Source of the DNA: Rhizobium sp. R635 | GTDB taxonomy: Bacteria > Pseudomonadota > Alphaproteobacteria > Rhizobiales > Rhizobiaceae | Assembly: GCF_002211285.1 (NCBI RefSeq) | Contig: NZ_LOKX01000036.1 | Span: forward strand, 162,946 to 226,945 | DNA length: 64,000 bases | Reading direction: 5' to 3' | Shown: piece after piece, positions 26,255-35,275 of the stretch | Numbering within the stretch: the first letter of the stretch is position 1 | Layout of the letters: each line of letters starts with the position of its first letter | The notes under the pieces: generated by a model | Told to the model about the DNA's origin: nothing | The model's input: only the letters and a program-made list of their open reading frames with translations | Databases searched by the model: none | Program-made: the position numbers and the translations under genes

Positions 26255-27475
26255 CTAGTCGCTCGGCAGCGGCCCGGGGAGTAACAAGATCGTCGGGAAA
26301 GAAGAGAGCGGCGGGCTCATCCAGCGGCGCGCCCGCCCGCGCCCGATCGCCTGCGCCCTGCCCTCGCCGGCGAGCGAATCCAGCGCCCGCTGCACGGTGC
26401 GCGGGCTGGCGCCGAGCGCGATCGAAAGCGCCGAACTCGCCCACGCCTCGCCATCGGCAAGGAGGGCGAGCACCGCCGCATGCGGCCCTTCGACGAGCGG
26501 GGCGAGCACGGCGATCTCCCCGGCGCCGCACGGCGACAGCGCAAAGCCGCGCTTGGTCGCCGAGACCTCCGCCAGCCCAGCCAGTTCGGCGCGAAGCCGG
26601 CCGATCTCGACGCGCAGCCGGGCGCGGTGGGATTCATCGGCATGTTTGCCGCGAAAGGCCCGCGCAATCAGCGCGCCCCGCGCCACATCCCCCGGCCAGG
26701 CTTCGGCAAGCGCCCGGGCGAGCGCGAAAAGCACCGGCCGGCTCGCGAGCGGCACGACCGCACCGCCCGCGCGCACGACATGGCGACAGGCATCGACGAC
26801 GAGCGTGCCGTTGGAAAACAGCGCCTCCACCTCGGCAAGCAGCAGCGGCCGTTCGTCCCCGCGGGAGATCAGCCGCGCCGCCGGCAGATCGAGCACGCGG
26901 GCGGTGGTTTCGACCTCCGCCGTCAGCACGGGCATGCCGGCCTGCCGCGCCGCAAGCCTCGCCCGGTCGAGCGCCGCCCGCGCCGCCTCCGTCCGCAGGC
27001 GCCGGACGGCGATGCCCGATGCCACCAGCTCATGGGCCGCCCGCAATGGCGGCGGCAGCGGCATCGGGTCGAGCGCGGCCAATGCGCGCTCAGCTTCATC
27101 GAGCCGGCCGATCAGCACCATCCGGCGAATGGCGATATTGCCGGCATGGGCGGCGTTGACCCGGTCGCCATGCGCTTCCAAAACCCTGCGCGCCGTCTCC
27201 AGCGCCTTCGTCGGCCATGTCAGGTCGCGCGAGACGAGCGCGATTTCAGCCTCGGCGACCACGCAGCGCGCCCGCGCCACCGCCTCGCGCGGCCCGAAGG
27301 CACGCGCCGCACTCTTCAACAGCGCCTTGGCGCGGACGAGATCGCCGAGCTGCGCCATGGCAATGCCGCGCAGCGCGAGCGCCGGCGCATCGTCGCGCAG
27401 CGCCACCCGCTTCAAGGCACCCAGCGCATCACCCGATGCCAGCGCCCGCGCGGCGGCCGTGATCAGCGAGTCCAT
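26255..27475 (-). CDS. TPR-like protein with winged-helix domain, probable regulator
   Basis: A 406-aa Ala-rich protein. Residues about 1-200 are helical hairpins of TPR type (ALRGIAMAQLGDLVRAKALL). About 225-320 looks like an OmpR/BTAD-type winged helix (LIARAFRGKHADESHRARLRVEIGRLRAEL), and about 335-385 like a second helix-turn-helix (SSALSIALGASPRTVQRALDSL). There is no receiver or ligand motif. It is divergent from DUF899 and upstream of the propeller gene, so it may regulate both. The role is inferred. Confidence 0.65.
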   Translation of the reverse strand: MDSLITAAARALASGDALGALKRVALRDDAPALALRGIAMAQLGDLVRAKALLKSAARAFGPREAVARARCVVAEAEIALVSRDLTWPTKALETARRVLEAHGDRVNAAHAGNIAIRRMVLIGRLDEAERALAALDPMPLPPPLRAAHELVASGIAVRRLRTEAARAALDRARLAARQAGMPVLTAEVETTARVLDLPAARLISRGDERPLLLAEVEALFSNGTLVVDACRHVVRAGGAVVPLASRPVLFALARALAEAWPGDVARGALIARAFRGKHADESHRARLRVEIGRLRAELAGLAEVSATKRGFALSPCGAGEIAVLAPLVEGPHAAVLALLADGEAWASSALSIALGASPRTVQRALDSLAGEGRAQAIGRGRARRWMSPPLSSFPTILLLPGPLPSD

Positions 27476-27589
27476 TCAAATCCCGTCACACTTGTCACTC
27501 CCGCCATTCGCCTGCCCGGCCGTAAGCTTCATCCAACGGCCGCAACCGAGCCGGATGCTACGACGAGAGACAGGCAAAGGAGAAGACCC

Positions 27590-28384
27590 ATGACAGTGCC
27601 GAACGCAACACGCGAAGAATGGCTGGCCGCAAGGCTCGATCTGCTCGAGGAGGAAAAGGAACTGACGCGGCAAAGCGATGCGCTGGCGGCCAAACGCCGG
27701 CAATTGCCCCGCGTCCGGATCGACAAGGACTATCGCTTCGACACCGAAGGCGGCGGCGCCTCGTTGAAGGATCTTTTCGGCGGGCGCTCGCAGCTTCTGG
27801 TCTATCACTTCATGTTCGGGCCGGATTACAGCGCCGGATGCCCCTCCTGCTCGTCGATCGCCGATGGCTTCAACGGTTTCTTCGTCCACCTGGAAAACCA
27901 CGACGTCGCCTTCTGGGCCGTCTCGCGCGCCCCGCTCGAAAAGCTCGAGGCCTTCAAGCGGCGCATGGACTGGAGCTTTCCCTGGGCCTCGTCGGCCGGC
28001 AGCGATTTCAACGCCGATTTCAGCGTCTGGTTCAGCCCGGAGCAGCAGCGCCAGGGCGAGATCGAATATAACTATCGCCGCGAACCGCCCGCTCCCGAGC
28101 CGGCGGCGGGCAAGACGGTGCCGGAATGGCAGCCGCGCGGCAGCGACGAACCCATCGTCCAGATCGCCTCCATGACCGGCACCGACGTCCCCACCTACAC
28201 CCGCGACCGCCCTGGCGTCAGCGCCTTCGAACTGATCGACGGCGCCGTCTACCACAGCTATTCCAGCTATGCGCGCGGGCTCGACGGGCTCTGGGGCATG
28301 TACCAATGGCTCGACCGCGCCCCCAAGGGCCGCAACGAAACCGGCATCTGGTGGCGCCACCACGACCGCTACGGCAAGGAGTGA
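27590..28384 (+). CDS. DUF899 thioredoxin-like family protein
   Basis: A 264-aa protein of the DUF899 family. It starts with the typical TREEWLAARLDLLEEEKELTR helix and LPRVRIDKDYRF, and has FGPDYSAGCPSCSS with a CPSC redox-type pair at the thioredoxin active-site place. The C-terminus has the usual VYHSYSSYARGLD. No signal peptide. AAGGAG precedes the ATG by 7 bases. Function is unproven; family members are often near regulators of aromatic or stress responses. It runs divergently from the TPR/winged-helix gene and is followed 5 bases later by a small membrane-protein gene. Confidence 0.88.
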   Translation: MTVPNATREEWLAARLDLLEEEKELTRQSDALAAKRRQLPRVRIDKDYRFDTEGGGASLKDLFGGRSQLLVYHFMFGPDYSAGCPSCSSIADGFNGFFVHLENHDVAFWAVSRAPLEKLEAFKRRMDWSFPWASSAGSDFNADFSVWFSPEQQRQGEIEYNYRREPPAPEPAAGKTVPEWQPRGSDEPIVQIASMTGTDVPTYTRDRPGVSAFELIDGAVYHSYSSYARGLDGLWGMYQWLDRAPKGRNETGIWWRHHDRYGKE

Positions 28385-28389
28385 CGACA

Positions 28390-28647
28390 ATGGCGCTCTT
28401 CGCTCACGCCTCGAAACGGGCTGACGACGCCGGCCCCTCCCTCGACGCCGCCAACTGGCTGTCGCTCGCCGCAGCCCCGACATTCGCGATCATGGCGCTG
28501 CTGACGGCCGGGAGCCCGGATATGCTCTGCATGACCACGGCAGACGCCTTTCCGCTCACCGGGATGACATCGATGTACCTGCTGATGACCGGCTTCCACC
28601 TGGCTCCGTGGCTGCGGCTTGTTGGTGGGTGGAAGGGCCGCGGGTGA
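28390..28647 (+). CDS. Small membrane protein
   Basis: An 85-aa protein with two hydrophobic segments (WLSLAAAPTFAIMALLTAG and TSMYLLMTGFHLAPWLRLV) joined by a short loop with DMLCM. It starts 5 bases after the DUF899 stop in a different frame, clearly in the same transcript. Downstream of DUF899 genes, small membrane proteins of this sort are common. No function can be assigned. Confidence 0.7.
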   Translation: MALFAHASKRADDAGPSLDAANWLSLAAAPTFAIMALLTAGSPDMLCMTTADAFPLTGMTSMYLLMTGFHLAPWLRLVGGWKGRG

Positions 28648-28702
28648 TGGTTGGCATTCATCCGTTTTGCCCGTCACAGAAGCAGGGATGCCGTAAGAGA
28701 GG

Positions 28703-28891
28703 GTGTGCCGTGTAGCCCCCTCATCCGACCCTTCGGGCCACCTTCTCCCCGCTGGGGAGAAGAGGGAGCAAGCGGCGCGCGGCTGTAACCATATCAAGCG
28801 CTTCGATTGGGAGCGAGGCCTTGCGGCAATGTCCCTTCTACCCAGCGGGGAGAAGGTGCCGGCAGGCGGATGAGGGGGCCGCACGTGGTAC
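28703..28891. repeat. RIME-like palindromic repeat, copy E
   Basis: Arms GCCCCCTCATCCGACCC and GGCGGATGAGGGGGCC with inner CTTCTCCCCGCTGGGGAG and CTACCCAGCGGGGAGAAGG blocks. It takes up most of the gap before the luciferase-like gene. The remaining 160 bases show no clear feature. Confidence 0.8.
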
Positions 28892-29057
28892 GCAGCATAG
28901 GAATCCAGCCACGCGCGCTCAAGAGAACCTCACCCTGAGACAAATGATTCGAGCGATGGCACGCCACTCCAGCAATTATCAACAAGAGGTATGGCGGATG
29001 ACGGCAAAACCATGCCATGACCGATCCACCACAAACCCAACGGACAAAGGCCTGGCC

Positions 29058-30080
29058 ATGAAGAAGATCGGTTTTCTCTCTTTCGGGCACTGGACGCCCT
29101 CGCCTCAATCGCAGACGCGCTCGGCGGGTGACGCCCTGCTGCAGTCGATCGACCTTGCCGTGGCGGCCGAAGAGCTCGGCGCCGATGGCGCTTATTTCCG
29201 CGTGCACCATTTCGCCCGGCAGCTCGCCGCCCCCTTCCCGCTGCTGTCGGCCGTCGGCGCCAGGACGAAGCGGATCGAGATCGGCACCGCCGTCATCGAC
29301 ATGCGCTATGAAAACCCGCTCTATATGGCCGAGGATGCCGGTGCGGCCGATCTCATCGCCGGCGGGCGGCTGCAGCTCGGCATCAGCCGCGGCTCGCCCG
29401 AGCAGGTGATCGACGGCTGGCGTCATTTCGGCTACGGCCCGCCCGAAGGCGAGAGCGATGCCGACATGGCCCGGCGCCACGCCGAAGTCTTCCTCGAAGT
29501 GCTGCGCGGCGAAGGTTTCGCCAAGCCGAACCCGCGGCCGATGTTTCCGAACCCGCCGGGCCTGCTGCGCCTCGAGCCGCATTCCGAAGGCCTGCGCGAG
29601 CGGATCTGGTGGGGCGCAAGCTCCAACGCCACCGCCGTCTGGGCGGCCAAGCTCGGCATGAACCTGCAGAGTTCGACGCTGAAGGACGACGAGACCGGCG
29701 AGCCCTTCCACGTCCAGCAGGCCGACCAGATCCGCGCCTATCGCGAGGCGTGGAAGGCGGCCGGCCATACGCGCCAGCCGCGCGTCTCGGTCAGCCGCAG
29801 CATCTTCGCGCTGGTCGATGAGCGCGACCGCGCCTATTTCGGCTATGGCGGCGACGAAGGAGACAAGATCGGCTTCATCGACGAGAAGACCCGCGCAATC
29901 TTCGGCCGCAGCTACGCCGCCGAGCCCGACGTGCTGATCAGGCAGCTCGCCGAAGACGAGGCGATCGCCGAAGCCGACACGCTGCTGCTCACCGTCCCCA
30001 ACCAGCTCGGCGTGGAGTACAATGCCCATGTCATCGAGGCGATCCTGACCCATGTGGCGCCGGCGCTCGGCTGGCGGTGA
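29058..30080 (+). CDS. Luciferase-like (LLM) flavin-dependent oxidoreductase
   Basis: A 340-aa cytosolic protein of the bacterial luciferase-like monooxygenase superfamily. The TIM-barrel start is KKIGFLSFGHW, then LGADGAYFRVHHF, the conserved IEIGTAVIDMRYENPL strand and RLQLGISRGSPEQ. It would use reduced flavin (F420 is unlikely in this group) with O2 and an unknown substrate. The ATG at 29058 has AAAGG upstream; the frame continues to 28821 but through repeat sequence. It stands alone between two repeats. Confidence 0.88.
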   Translation: MKKIGFLSFGHWTPSPQSQTRSAGDALLQSIDLAVAAEELGADGAYFRVHHFARQLAAPFPLLSAVGARTKRIEIGTAVIDMRYENPLYMAEDAGAADLIAGGRLQLGISRGSPEQVIDGWRHFGYGPPEGESDADMARRHAEVFLEVLRGEGFAKPNPRPMFPNPPGLLRLEPHSEGLRERIWWGASSNATAVWAAKLGMNLQSSTLKDDETGEPFHVQQADQIRAYREAWKAAGHTRQPRVSVSRSIFALVDERDRAYFGYGGDEGDKIGFIDEKTRAIFGRSYAAEPDVLIRQLAEDEAIAEADTLLLTVPNQLGVEYNAHVIEAILTHVAPALGWR

Positions 30081-30201
30081 GCTCGGCGGCGATATTGATG
30101 GCTTTATCGAAGGACGGGTTTTGGGCGCGGGCATCACCCGGCCTATTCCCGTGCTTATCAAAGAGCGAGGATGGAGAATGCCTTGTGTCCAGCCGGACGA
30201 A

Positions 30202-30343
30202 GACCCCTCCCCAACCCCTCCCCACAAGGGGGAGGGACTAAGCTGAGGCACCGTCTCGCTCCTCCCGAAACGTCGAAGATTTAGGAAGCTGGTGCGGCAA
30301 GTTAAGCCCCTCCCCCTTGTGGGGAGGGGTTTGGGGCGGGGTC
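30202..30343. repeat. Palindromic repeat type II, copy 2
   Basis: Nearly identical to 22913-23054, including the centre (CTGAGGCACCGTCTCGCTCC and CGTCGAAGA). Ends are GACCCCTCCCCAACC and GGTTTGGGGCGGGGTC in inverted orientation. Confidence 0.8.
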
Positions 30344-30463
30344 TTCTACAAGCATGCCGCCAACAGTCGGCGCCCCCTACCTCAAGCAGCATCAACGCCC
30401 CAAGCCTTGAACCATCGCATGGCTGACCGAGTTATGGCTGTACCGAACCGCTCGAGTTGCCTC

Positions 30464-31372
30464 ATGCCACGCACGAACCTCAACGATATCCTGATTTTCA
30501 TGGCCGTCGTCGATGCCGGAAGCTTTGTCGGCGGCGGTCAGGCCATGGGGCTTTCGCGTTCGGCGGCGGGAAAGGCCGTGATCCGCCTGGAGGATCGGCT
30601 GGGTGCGCGCCTACTCACGCGGACGACGCGGAGCCTCAGCCTGACCGAGGAAGGGCGGCTGTTCTACGAGCGAGGGCTGCAGATCCTCGCCTCGGTCGAT
30701 GAGGCGGAGGCGAGTGTCGCGGGCAAGAGCGGCACGCCGCGCGGGGTTCTCCGGCTCACCGTTCCCGAGGCCTTCGGCCGGCTCGTGGTGCTGCCCCTGC
30801 TCGAAAACTATCTCAGGGCCTGGCCCGATCTCCAGGCCGAGGTGAGCTTCACCGACCGCTTCGCCGACATCGTCGAGGAAGGCTTCGATCTTGCGATCCG
30901 GATCGGCACGATGCCACCGTCAGCCGACAGCCGCCTCGCCTCCCGCGTCATCGCAAGCGAAAAGCTGCGGCTCTGCGCCTCGCCCTCCTATCTCGCCGAG
31001 CGCGGCGAGCCGCGCGATCTCGAAGATCTCGCCGCCCATGACTGCCTGTTCTTCACCAGCCGCAATCAAAGGCAGGGCTGGCGCTTCCGCGGTGAAGGCG
31101 GCGCCTTCGTCAAGGCGCCGGGGCGCAGCCGCCTGAGGCTCGACAGCGGCGAAGCCATCCGCGACGCGGCGCTGGCGGGCTTGGGCATCGCCCTCCTCCC
31201 CGACTTCCTGAGTGCCGCCGATCTGACCGCCGGCCGCCTTCGCCACGTCCTGCCTCACCTCGAAACCGAAGACGCCAAGATCGTGGCGCTCTACCCCGAC
31301 AAACGCCTGCTCGAACCGCGCGCGCGCGGCTTCATCGAGCTGATGGCTGGGGAGTTCGGGCGTCGCGGGTAG
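30464..31372 (+). CDS. LysR-family transcriptional regulator
   Basis: A 302-aa regulator. The N-terminal winged helix (about 5-65) reads DILIFMAVVDAGSFVGGGQAMGLSRSA then VIRLEDRLGARLLTRTTR; the effector-binding domain follows (LRLTVPEAFGRLVVLPLL, GFDLAIRIG). The subtype resembles the broad AaeR/DsdC-like group of aromatic- or stress-linked LysRs. The ATG at 30464 is chosen since the family start MPRTNLNDI begins there. No divergent target is adjacent; the upstream side is a repeat and then the LLM gene, the downstream side is the convergent MFS gene. Confidence 0.9.
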   Translation: MPRTNLNDILIFMAVVDAGSFVGGGQAMGLSRSAAGKAVIRLEDRLGARLLTRTTRSLSLTEEGRLFYERGLQILASVDEAEASVAGKSGTPRGVLRLTVPEAFGRLVVLPLLENYLRAWPDLQAEVSFTDRFADIVEEGFDLAIRIGTMPPSADSRLASRVIASEKLRLCASPSYLAERGEPRDLEDLAAHDCLFFTSRNQRQGWRFRGEGGAFVKAPGRSRLRLDSGEAIRDAALAGLGIALLPDFLSAADLTAGRLRHVLPHLETEDAKIVALYPDKRLLEPRARGFIELMAGEFGRRG

Positions 31373-31386
31373 AGCTGCCCAGTCCT

Positions 31387-32604
31387 TCAGGCGACGGCCT
31401 TGTCGAAACCGCGAAAACTCCTCAGCGCCAGCGGCGCGAGGGTGGCGGCGAGATAGGCGAGCCCGGTGAGGAACAGCGCTCCGGCAAGGCCGGTCGTGCT
31501 GATCAGCGCCCCGCCGACGAGGCCGCCGAAGGGGATGAGGGCAAAGCAGAGGGCCGCGTTCATCGCCGTGACGCGGCCGGTCAACGGTTTGGGGATGCGC
31601 TCGAAGATCACCGCCGACAGGATGGGATTGAGGAAGCCGGAGGCAAAGCCGGCGATGGCGAGCGTCGCGAAGACGGAGCCGAGCGGCGCATCGACCGCCA
31701 GCACCAGAAAGCGCGGAAATCCGGTCAGCAAAAAAGCCACGGTATAGACGATCAGGCGCGGCATGCGCTCGCCGATGCCGGCGGCAATCGCCGCCCCCGC
31801 GATCGAGGCGCCGGTGAAGGCGGCAAACATCGCGCCGAGCAGCTCCGGCCCGTGACCGGCATTCCGCGTCCAGACGGGCAGCAGCACGGCATGATAGGCC
31901 TGATCGAGCAGATTGGTGATCGCCACCATGGCGACGATGCTGACGAGCACGGCATCGCCGCTGAGAAAGCGCCAGCCCTCGCGGAGATCGTCGAGATAGG
32001 AGGCCGTCTCGCCCGGCAGGCGAGGCACGCGCCGCAGGCCTGTTATGCCCAGGCTGACGACCAGCGCGGCGGCAGCGAAAGTGACGGCGTTGACGACGAG
32101 CGCCTGGCCTGGGCCGATGAGCCCGATCAGCGCGCCGGCGCCGGCCGCGCCGACCGTCGAGGCCAGCCGCTCGATGGCGCTGGCAACACCTGTCACCCGC
32201 TCGAGCGGCACGTCCGCCAGCGCCGCGATATCGGGCACCATCGCCTGCTTGGCGGCGTCGGACGGCCCGCGCAGCACGCCCATGGCAAAGACGAGAAGCA
32301 GCAGCACCGGCACGGTCAAGAGACCGAAGAGATCGAGAAGCGGCACCAGCCCGACCACGACAACCGAAGCGGTGTCGCAGATGACGGCGATGCGCTTGGC
32401 GCCGACACGGTCGATCAGCGGCCCGCCGAGCGCCTTGGCGACAACGTAGGGCAACATCTCCATCATCGCCGTCAGCCCGGTCAGCACCGGGCTGCCTGTG
32501 GCGCTCAGCACCAGCCAGGGAATGGCGATGGTCGAAAGCCGGGTGCCGGAAAGCGAAAGCGTCTCGGCGGCGGCAAGCGCGAGGAACGGCCCGCCCCGCC
32601 TCAC
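31387..32604 (-). CDS. MFS transporter
   Basis: A 405-aa inner-membrane protein with about 12 hydrophobic helices of the enterobactin-exporter/MFS_3 type (LSGTRLSTIAIPWLVLSATGSP; DRVGAKRIAVICD as the loop 2-3 motif). It is likely a drug or metabolite exporter. Its start overlaps the stop of the ArsR-type gene by 4 bp, so the two are coupled and the regulator probably controls export in response to the substrate. Confidence 0.88.
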   Translation of the reverse strand: MRRGGPFLALAAAETLSLSGTRLSTIAIPWLVLSATGSPVLTGLTAMMEMLPYVVAKALGGPLIDRVGAKRIAVICDTASVVVVGLVPLLDLFGLLTVPVLLLLVFAMGVLRGPSDAAKQAMVPDIAALADVPLERVTGVASAIERLASTVGAAGAGALIGLIGPGQALVVNAVTFAAAALVVSLGITGLRRVPRLPGETASYLDDLREGWRFLSGDAVLVSIVAMVAITNLLDQAYHAVLLPVWTRNAGHGPELLGAMFAAFTGASIAGAAIAAGIGERMPRLIVYTVAFLLTGFPRFLVLAVDAPLGSVFATLAIAGFASGFLNPILSAVIFERIPKPLTGRVTAMNAALCFALIPFGGLVGGALISTTGLAGALFLTGLAYLAATLAPLALRSFRGFDKAVA

Positions 32605-33251
32605 GGCTCGTCCTCCCGCTCGCGGTGCGGAACACGGCCCGGATAAGGGAAGGCATGCAGCATGACATAGAAAGGAACGACGTCAGGATTTTGAGAGGCC
32701 GCCTCTCCCAGCGGCGGGGCGGCCTGCATCGCTTCGAGAATGATGTTCCTCAGCCGCTTTGTCAGGGCCTCGGCCTGTTCAGCCGTCATCGGGATGATGA
32801 TGTCGTCGGCGGCCGTCGCCTTGCGCCATTCGGCCGGCAGCTCGGCATATTCCTCCAGCGCCTGCTGCATCTGGCCGACCTGCAGCGAAAGTGCGGCCTG
32901 GTTGAAGGCGATATCGAGATCCAGCGCCTCCCCCTCGGCTTCGCTCGGCGGCACCGAGGTCAACTCATGGCTCGCGCGCCACCAGCGGTCGCGCCGCGAG
33001 GCATGCGGCGCCTCCTCGATGAAGCCGTATTGGGCGAGCTGGCGCAGATGATAGCTGGTCGCGCCGCTGTTCAGGCCGAGCCGAGCGGCAAGCTGCGTCG
33101 CCGTGGCCGGGCCGTCGATCCTGAGCATGCCGAGCATGCGCAGCCGCACCGGATGCGCCAAGGCCTTCAGCGCGGTCGGTTCGGGCACGACCCGGCTGAC
33201 GGTACGGGAGGCGGCGGCATCTGGGGCAGGGTCAGAATCCTGTTCTTTCAT
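32601..33251 (-). CDS. ArsR-type winged-helix regulator of the MFS operon
   Basis: A 216-aa regulator with an ArsR-like helix-turn-helix (about 27-95: LKALAHPVRLRMLGMLRIDGP, ATQLAARLGLNSGATSYHLRQLAQYGFIEE) and a longer C-terminal helical region than metal-sensing ArsR proteins. No CxC metal motif is seen, so an organic ligand is more likely. It is first gene of the two-gene operon. Three evenly spaced TTGCAAA repeats sit immediately upstream. Confidence 0.88.
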   Translation of the reverse strand: MKEQDSDPAPDAAASRTVSRVVPEPTALKALAHPVRLRMLGMLRIDGPATATQLAARLGLNSGATSYHLRQLAQYGFIEEAPHASRRDRWWRASHELTSVPPSEAEGEALDLDIAFNQAALSLQVGQMQQALEEYAELPAEWRKATAADDIIIPMTAEQAEALTKRLRNIILEAMQAAPPLGEAASQNPDVVPFYVMLHAFPYPGRVPHREREDEP

Positions 33252-33265
33252 GATCTAAGCATACA

Positions 33266-33300
33266 TTGCAAACATATCTTTGCAAAGATTTCTTTGCAAA
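33266..33300. promoter_or_regulatory. Three TTGCAAA iterons at 14-bp spacing
   Basis: TTGCAAA starts at 33266, 33280 and 33294, a strict 14-bp period, the last two preceded by T. The array lies 15-50 bases upstream of the ArsR-type gene, over its likely promoter. It may be an array of half-sites for that regulator. Confidence 0.6.
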
Positions 33301-33404
33301 ATTCATTGAGCTGGAAAGGCTCTTGAAAACCGGCATCGCACCTAGCCAAGCATGATTCCGCCCCCTAAGACCGTCGCCATGATCCGCATGAACGAGGGTA
33401 CGGG

Positions 33405-34088
33405 ATGGCTGAGGAAGCGCAGAAAAACATCGGCACGTGGTACATCGACCCCAATGCCGAAGACAGGATGGCCGATGGACATGCGCCCATCTGGCGCCAC
33501 CTGATCGATCTGATCCTCGAGCGCGACCTCTCCGAAAAAAGCGTGCTCGATTTCGGCTGCAACCAAGGCGGCCTGCTGCGCCATCTCTATGCGATCCGCC
33601 CGTTCCGCAAGGCGCTCGGCGTCGACATCGCCGAAACCTCCATCGCCAAGGCCGAGACGCTGAAAGGCAATTTGCCGATCCAGCATCAGGTCGGCGGCAG
33701 GCTGGACGGCTGGAGCGAGGAATTCGATCTCGCCCTCAGCCACGAGGTCATTTATCTCGTCCCCGATATCGACGCCCACGCCGCCGACATCCGCCAGGCA
33801 CTGAAACCGGGCGGCGTCTATTACGCGGTGACCGGATGCCACACGGACAACCCGCTCTGGCCGAAATGGCGCGAGCTCGTGGCCACACGCACCAACACCG
33901 TCGTTCAGGATCGATCGATCACCGATTACGGCCGCGCCTTCGAAAAGGCGGGCTTCGACGTCTCCGCCCGCAAGCTCGAATATGACGGCTTCATCCCCTT
34001 CGTGGCGGACGGCTGGACGCCGGACTTTGCCGATGCGCTCAACTATTACACCCAGACCAAGATCGTCTTCAGGCTGGTGAAGCGCTGA
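33405..34088 (+). CDS. Class I SAM-dependent methyltransferase
   Basis: A 227-aa cytosolic methyltransferase. Motif I is VLDFGCNQGG, the acidic residue after strand 2 is in ALGVDIAETS, motif II FDLALSHEVIYLV and motif III LKPGGVYYAVTG. The target is not evident; the fold is like generic UbiG/Methyltransf_11/25 proteins. It stands alone: divergent from the ArsR/MFS operon and convergent with the next gene. Confidence 0.88.
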   Translation: MAEEAQKNIGTWYIDPNAEDRMADGHAPIWRHLIDLILERDLSEKSVLDFGCNQGGLLRHLYAIRPFRKALGVDIAETSIAKAETLKGNLPIQHQVGGRLDGWSEEFDLALSHEVIYLVPDIDAHAADIRQALKPGGVYYAVTGCHTDNPLWPKWRELVATRTNTVVQDRSITDYGRAFEKAGFDVSARKLEYDGFIPFVADGWTPDFADALNYYTQTKIVFRLVKR

Positions 34089-34107
34089 GGCGGCCAGGAG
34101 ATCGCAT

Positions 34108-35193
34108 CTACAGCAGGTCTGACGGATTGACGCGGATGCCGAACCGTGCCTTTTCGCCGGACCAGGAATGGATGCCGATCACCTCCCCCGTCGCGAAGGA
34201 GACGAGCGGAGCGCCGGCCGCGCCGACATCGCCGTCGCAGCGATAGGCAATGACGGATTGTTCGTCGATCTCGCTGATGCTGCATTCGGCATCCACCGAG
34301 GCGCTGAAATCGGCGGTATCTCCCTTGAGGAACGGCATGATCAGCCGGTCGCCAACGACGGGCGCATCTGGCCTTATCTTCAGGATCTGTTTTCCAGAGA
34401 CGGGAGCCGTCAGCCTCAGCAAAGCGATCCGGTGATCGGAAGACCCCTCGCCGCGCAGAACGACACTTTCGACCCGTGGCTCGGCCCCGGCTGCGGCGAC
34501 TCCCTGCAGCTTTATATCGCCGAGTTTCGGTGAGCCCGCAGCAATGTCGCCCGGCACGCAATAACCGATCGTCGCTATCGTCCGCTCGCCGATCAGGAAA
34601 CCGGTGCATTTCTGCCATTCCCGAACGCTCTGCCGGATCATCACGAGCACCAGCGATTCCCCCGCATTCTGGACGCGTTTCAACACGCCGCCATCCAGTA
34701 TGTTGTTGCCGCCGAAGGCCCGCCAATTATCGGCCGCCGATGCGGTCGCGGCGGAAACCGTCTGCGGGGCGAGTGCAGGATCCTTCTTCAGATATTCCGA
34801 AACCGGGCCGCTGTAGTTGGGAATGAGGCCAGAATCGACGAGAAAATGAAGATTGGCAATTCTGGCGGCGCTGTCCGGCACTTCCAGATATTTCTTGATC
34901 AGCTCCGACTGAAGCTTTTCCCGCTCCAGCGTGATGGTATTCTCGCTCTTCTCTCTTTCCAGAGCGATGGTGTTCTGGTTGGAGTAATAAGCCGTGATGG
35001 AATTGACGAATATCGTGATGATGCCGCCGAATATTGCCAGCAATAACGGTGATTTGAGGAAACCGAACCGCTCTCGCATCATCTCGATGCGCGACGTCTC
35101 CTGCTTGTACTTGAATTCCTTGTCGAACTTCTCTTTCTCGAATTCGAAAAGCTCGCGCTTTGAAGGTTCTTCCGTTCCCTTGATACCATTCAT
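34108..35193 (-). CDS. Membrane-anchored trypsin-fold protein lacking catalytic His and Ser
   Basis: A 361-aa protein: a charged cytosolic head (1-47, rich in Glu/Lys), a membrane helix (48-70), a heptad-like coiled coil (72-100) and a periplasmic domain of V8/trypsin type (about 175-355). CTGFLIGERTIATIGYCV matches the His region, but Tyr211 stands where His is expected. Asp253 is kept (SSDHRIALLRL). At the Ser site the sequence is GDVGAAGAPLV, with Ala326 for Ser. VIGIHSW closes the fold. This points to a pseudoprotease that binds but does not cut. Codon use is like its neighbours. The fold assignment is fairly confident, the role unknown. Confidence 0.78.
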   Translation of the reverse strand: MNGIKGTEEPSKRELFEFEKEKFDKEFKYKQETSRIEMMRERFGFLKSPLLLAIFGGIITIFVNSITAYYSNQNTIALEREKSENTITLEREKLQSELIKKYLEVPDSAARIANLHFLVDSGLIPNYSGPVSEYLKKDPALAPQTVSAATASAADNWRAFGGNNILDGGVLKRVQNAGESLVLVMIRQSVREWQKCTGFLIGERTIATIGYCVPGDIAAGSPKLGDIKLQGVAAAGAEPRVESVVLRGEGSSDHRIALLRLTAPVSGKQILKIRPDAPVVGDRLIMPFLKGDTADFSASVDAECSISEIDEQSVIAYRCDGDVGAAGAPLVSFATGEVIGIHSWSGEKARFGIRVNPSDLL

Positions 35194-35275
35194 CTTATGG
35201 CCCCCGCCCCCTGCAACAAACGCAGTCGATGCAACTAGAATATAGGTGTCGAGCTGTATTGCAATCTGATGACGG

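Noticed and set aside
4815..30343. Recurring palindromic blocks as a CRISPR array
   Set aside because: Copies are kilobases apart, imperfect and without regular spacers or cas genes.
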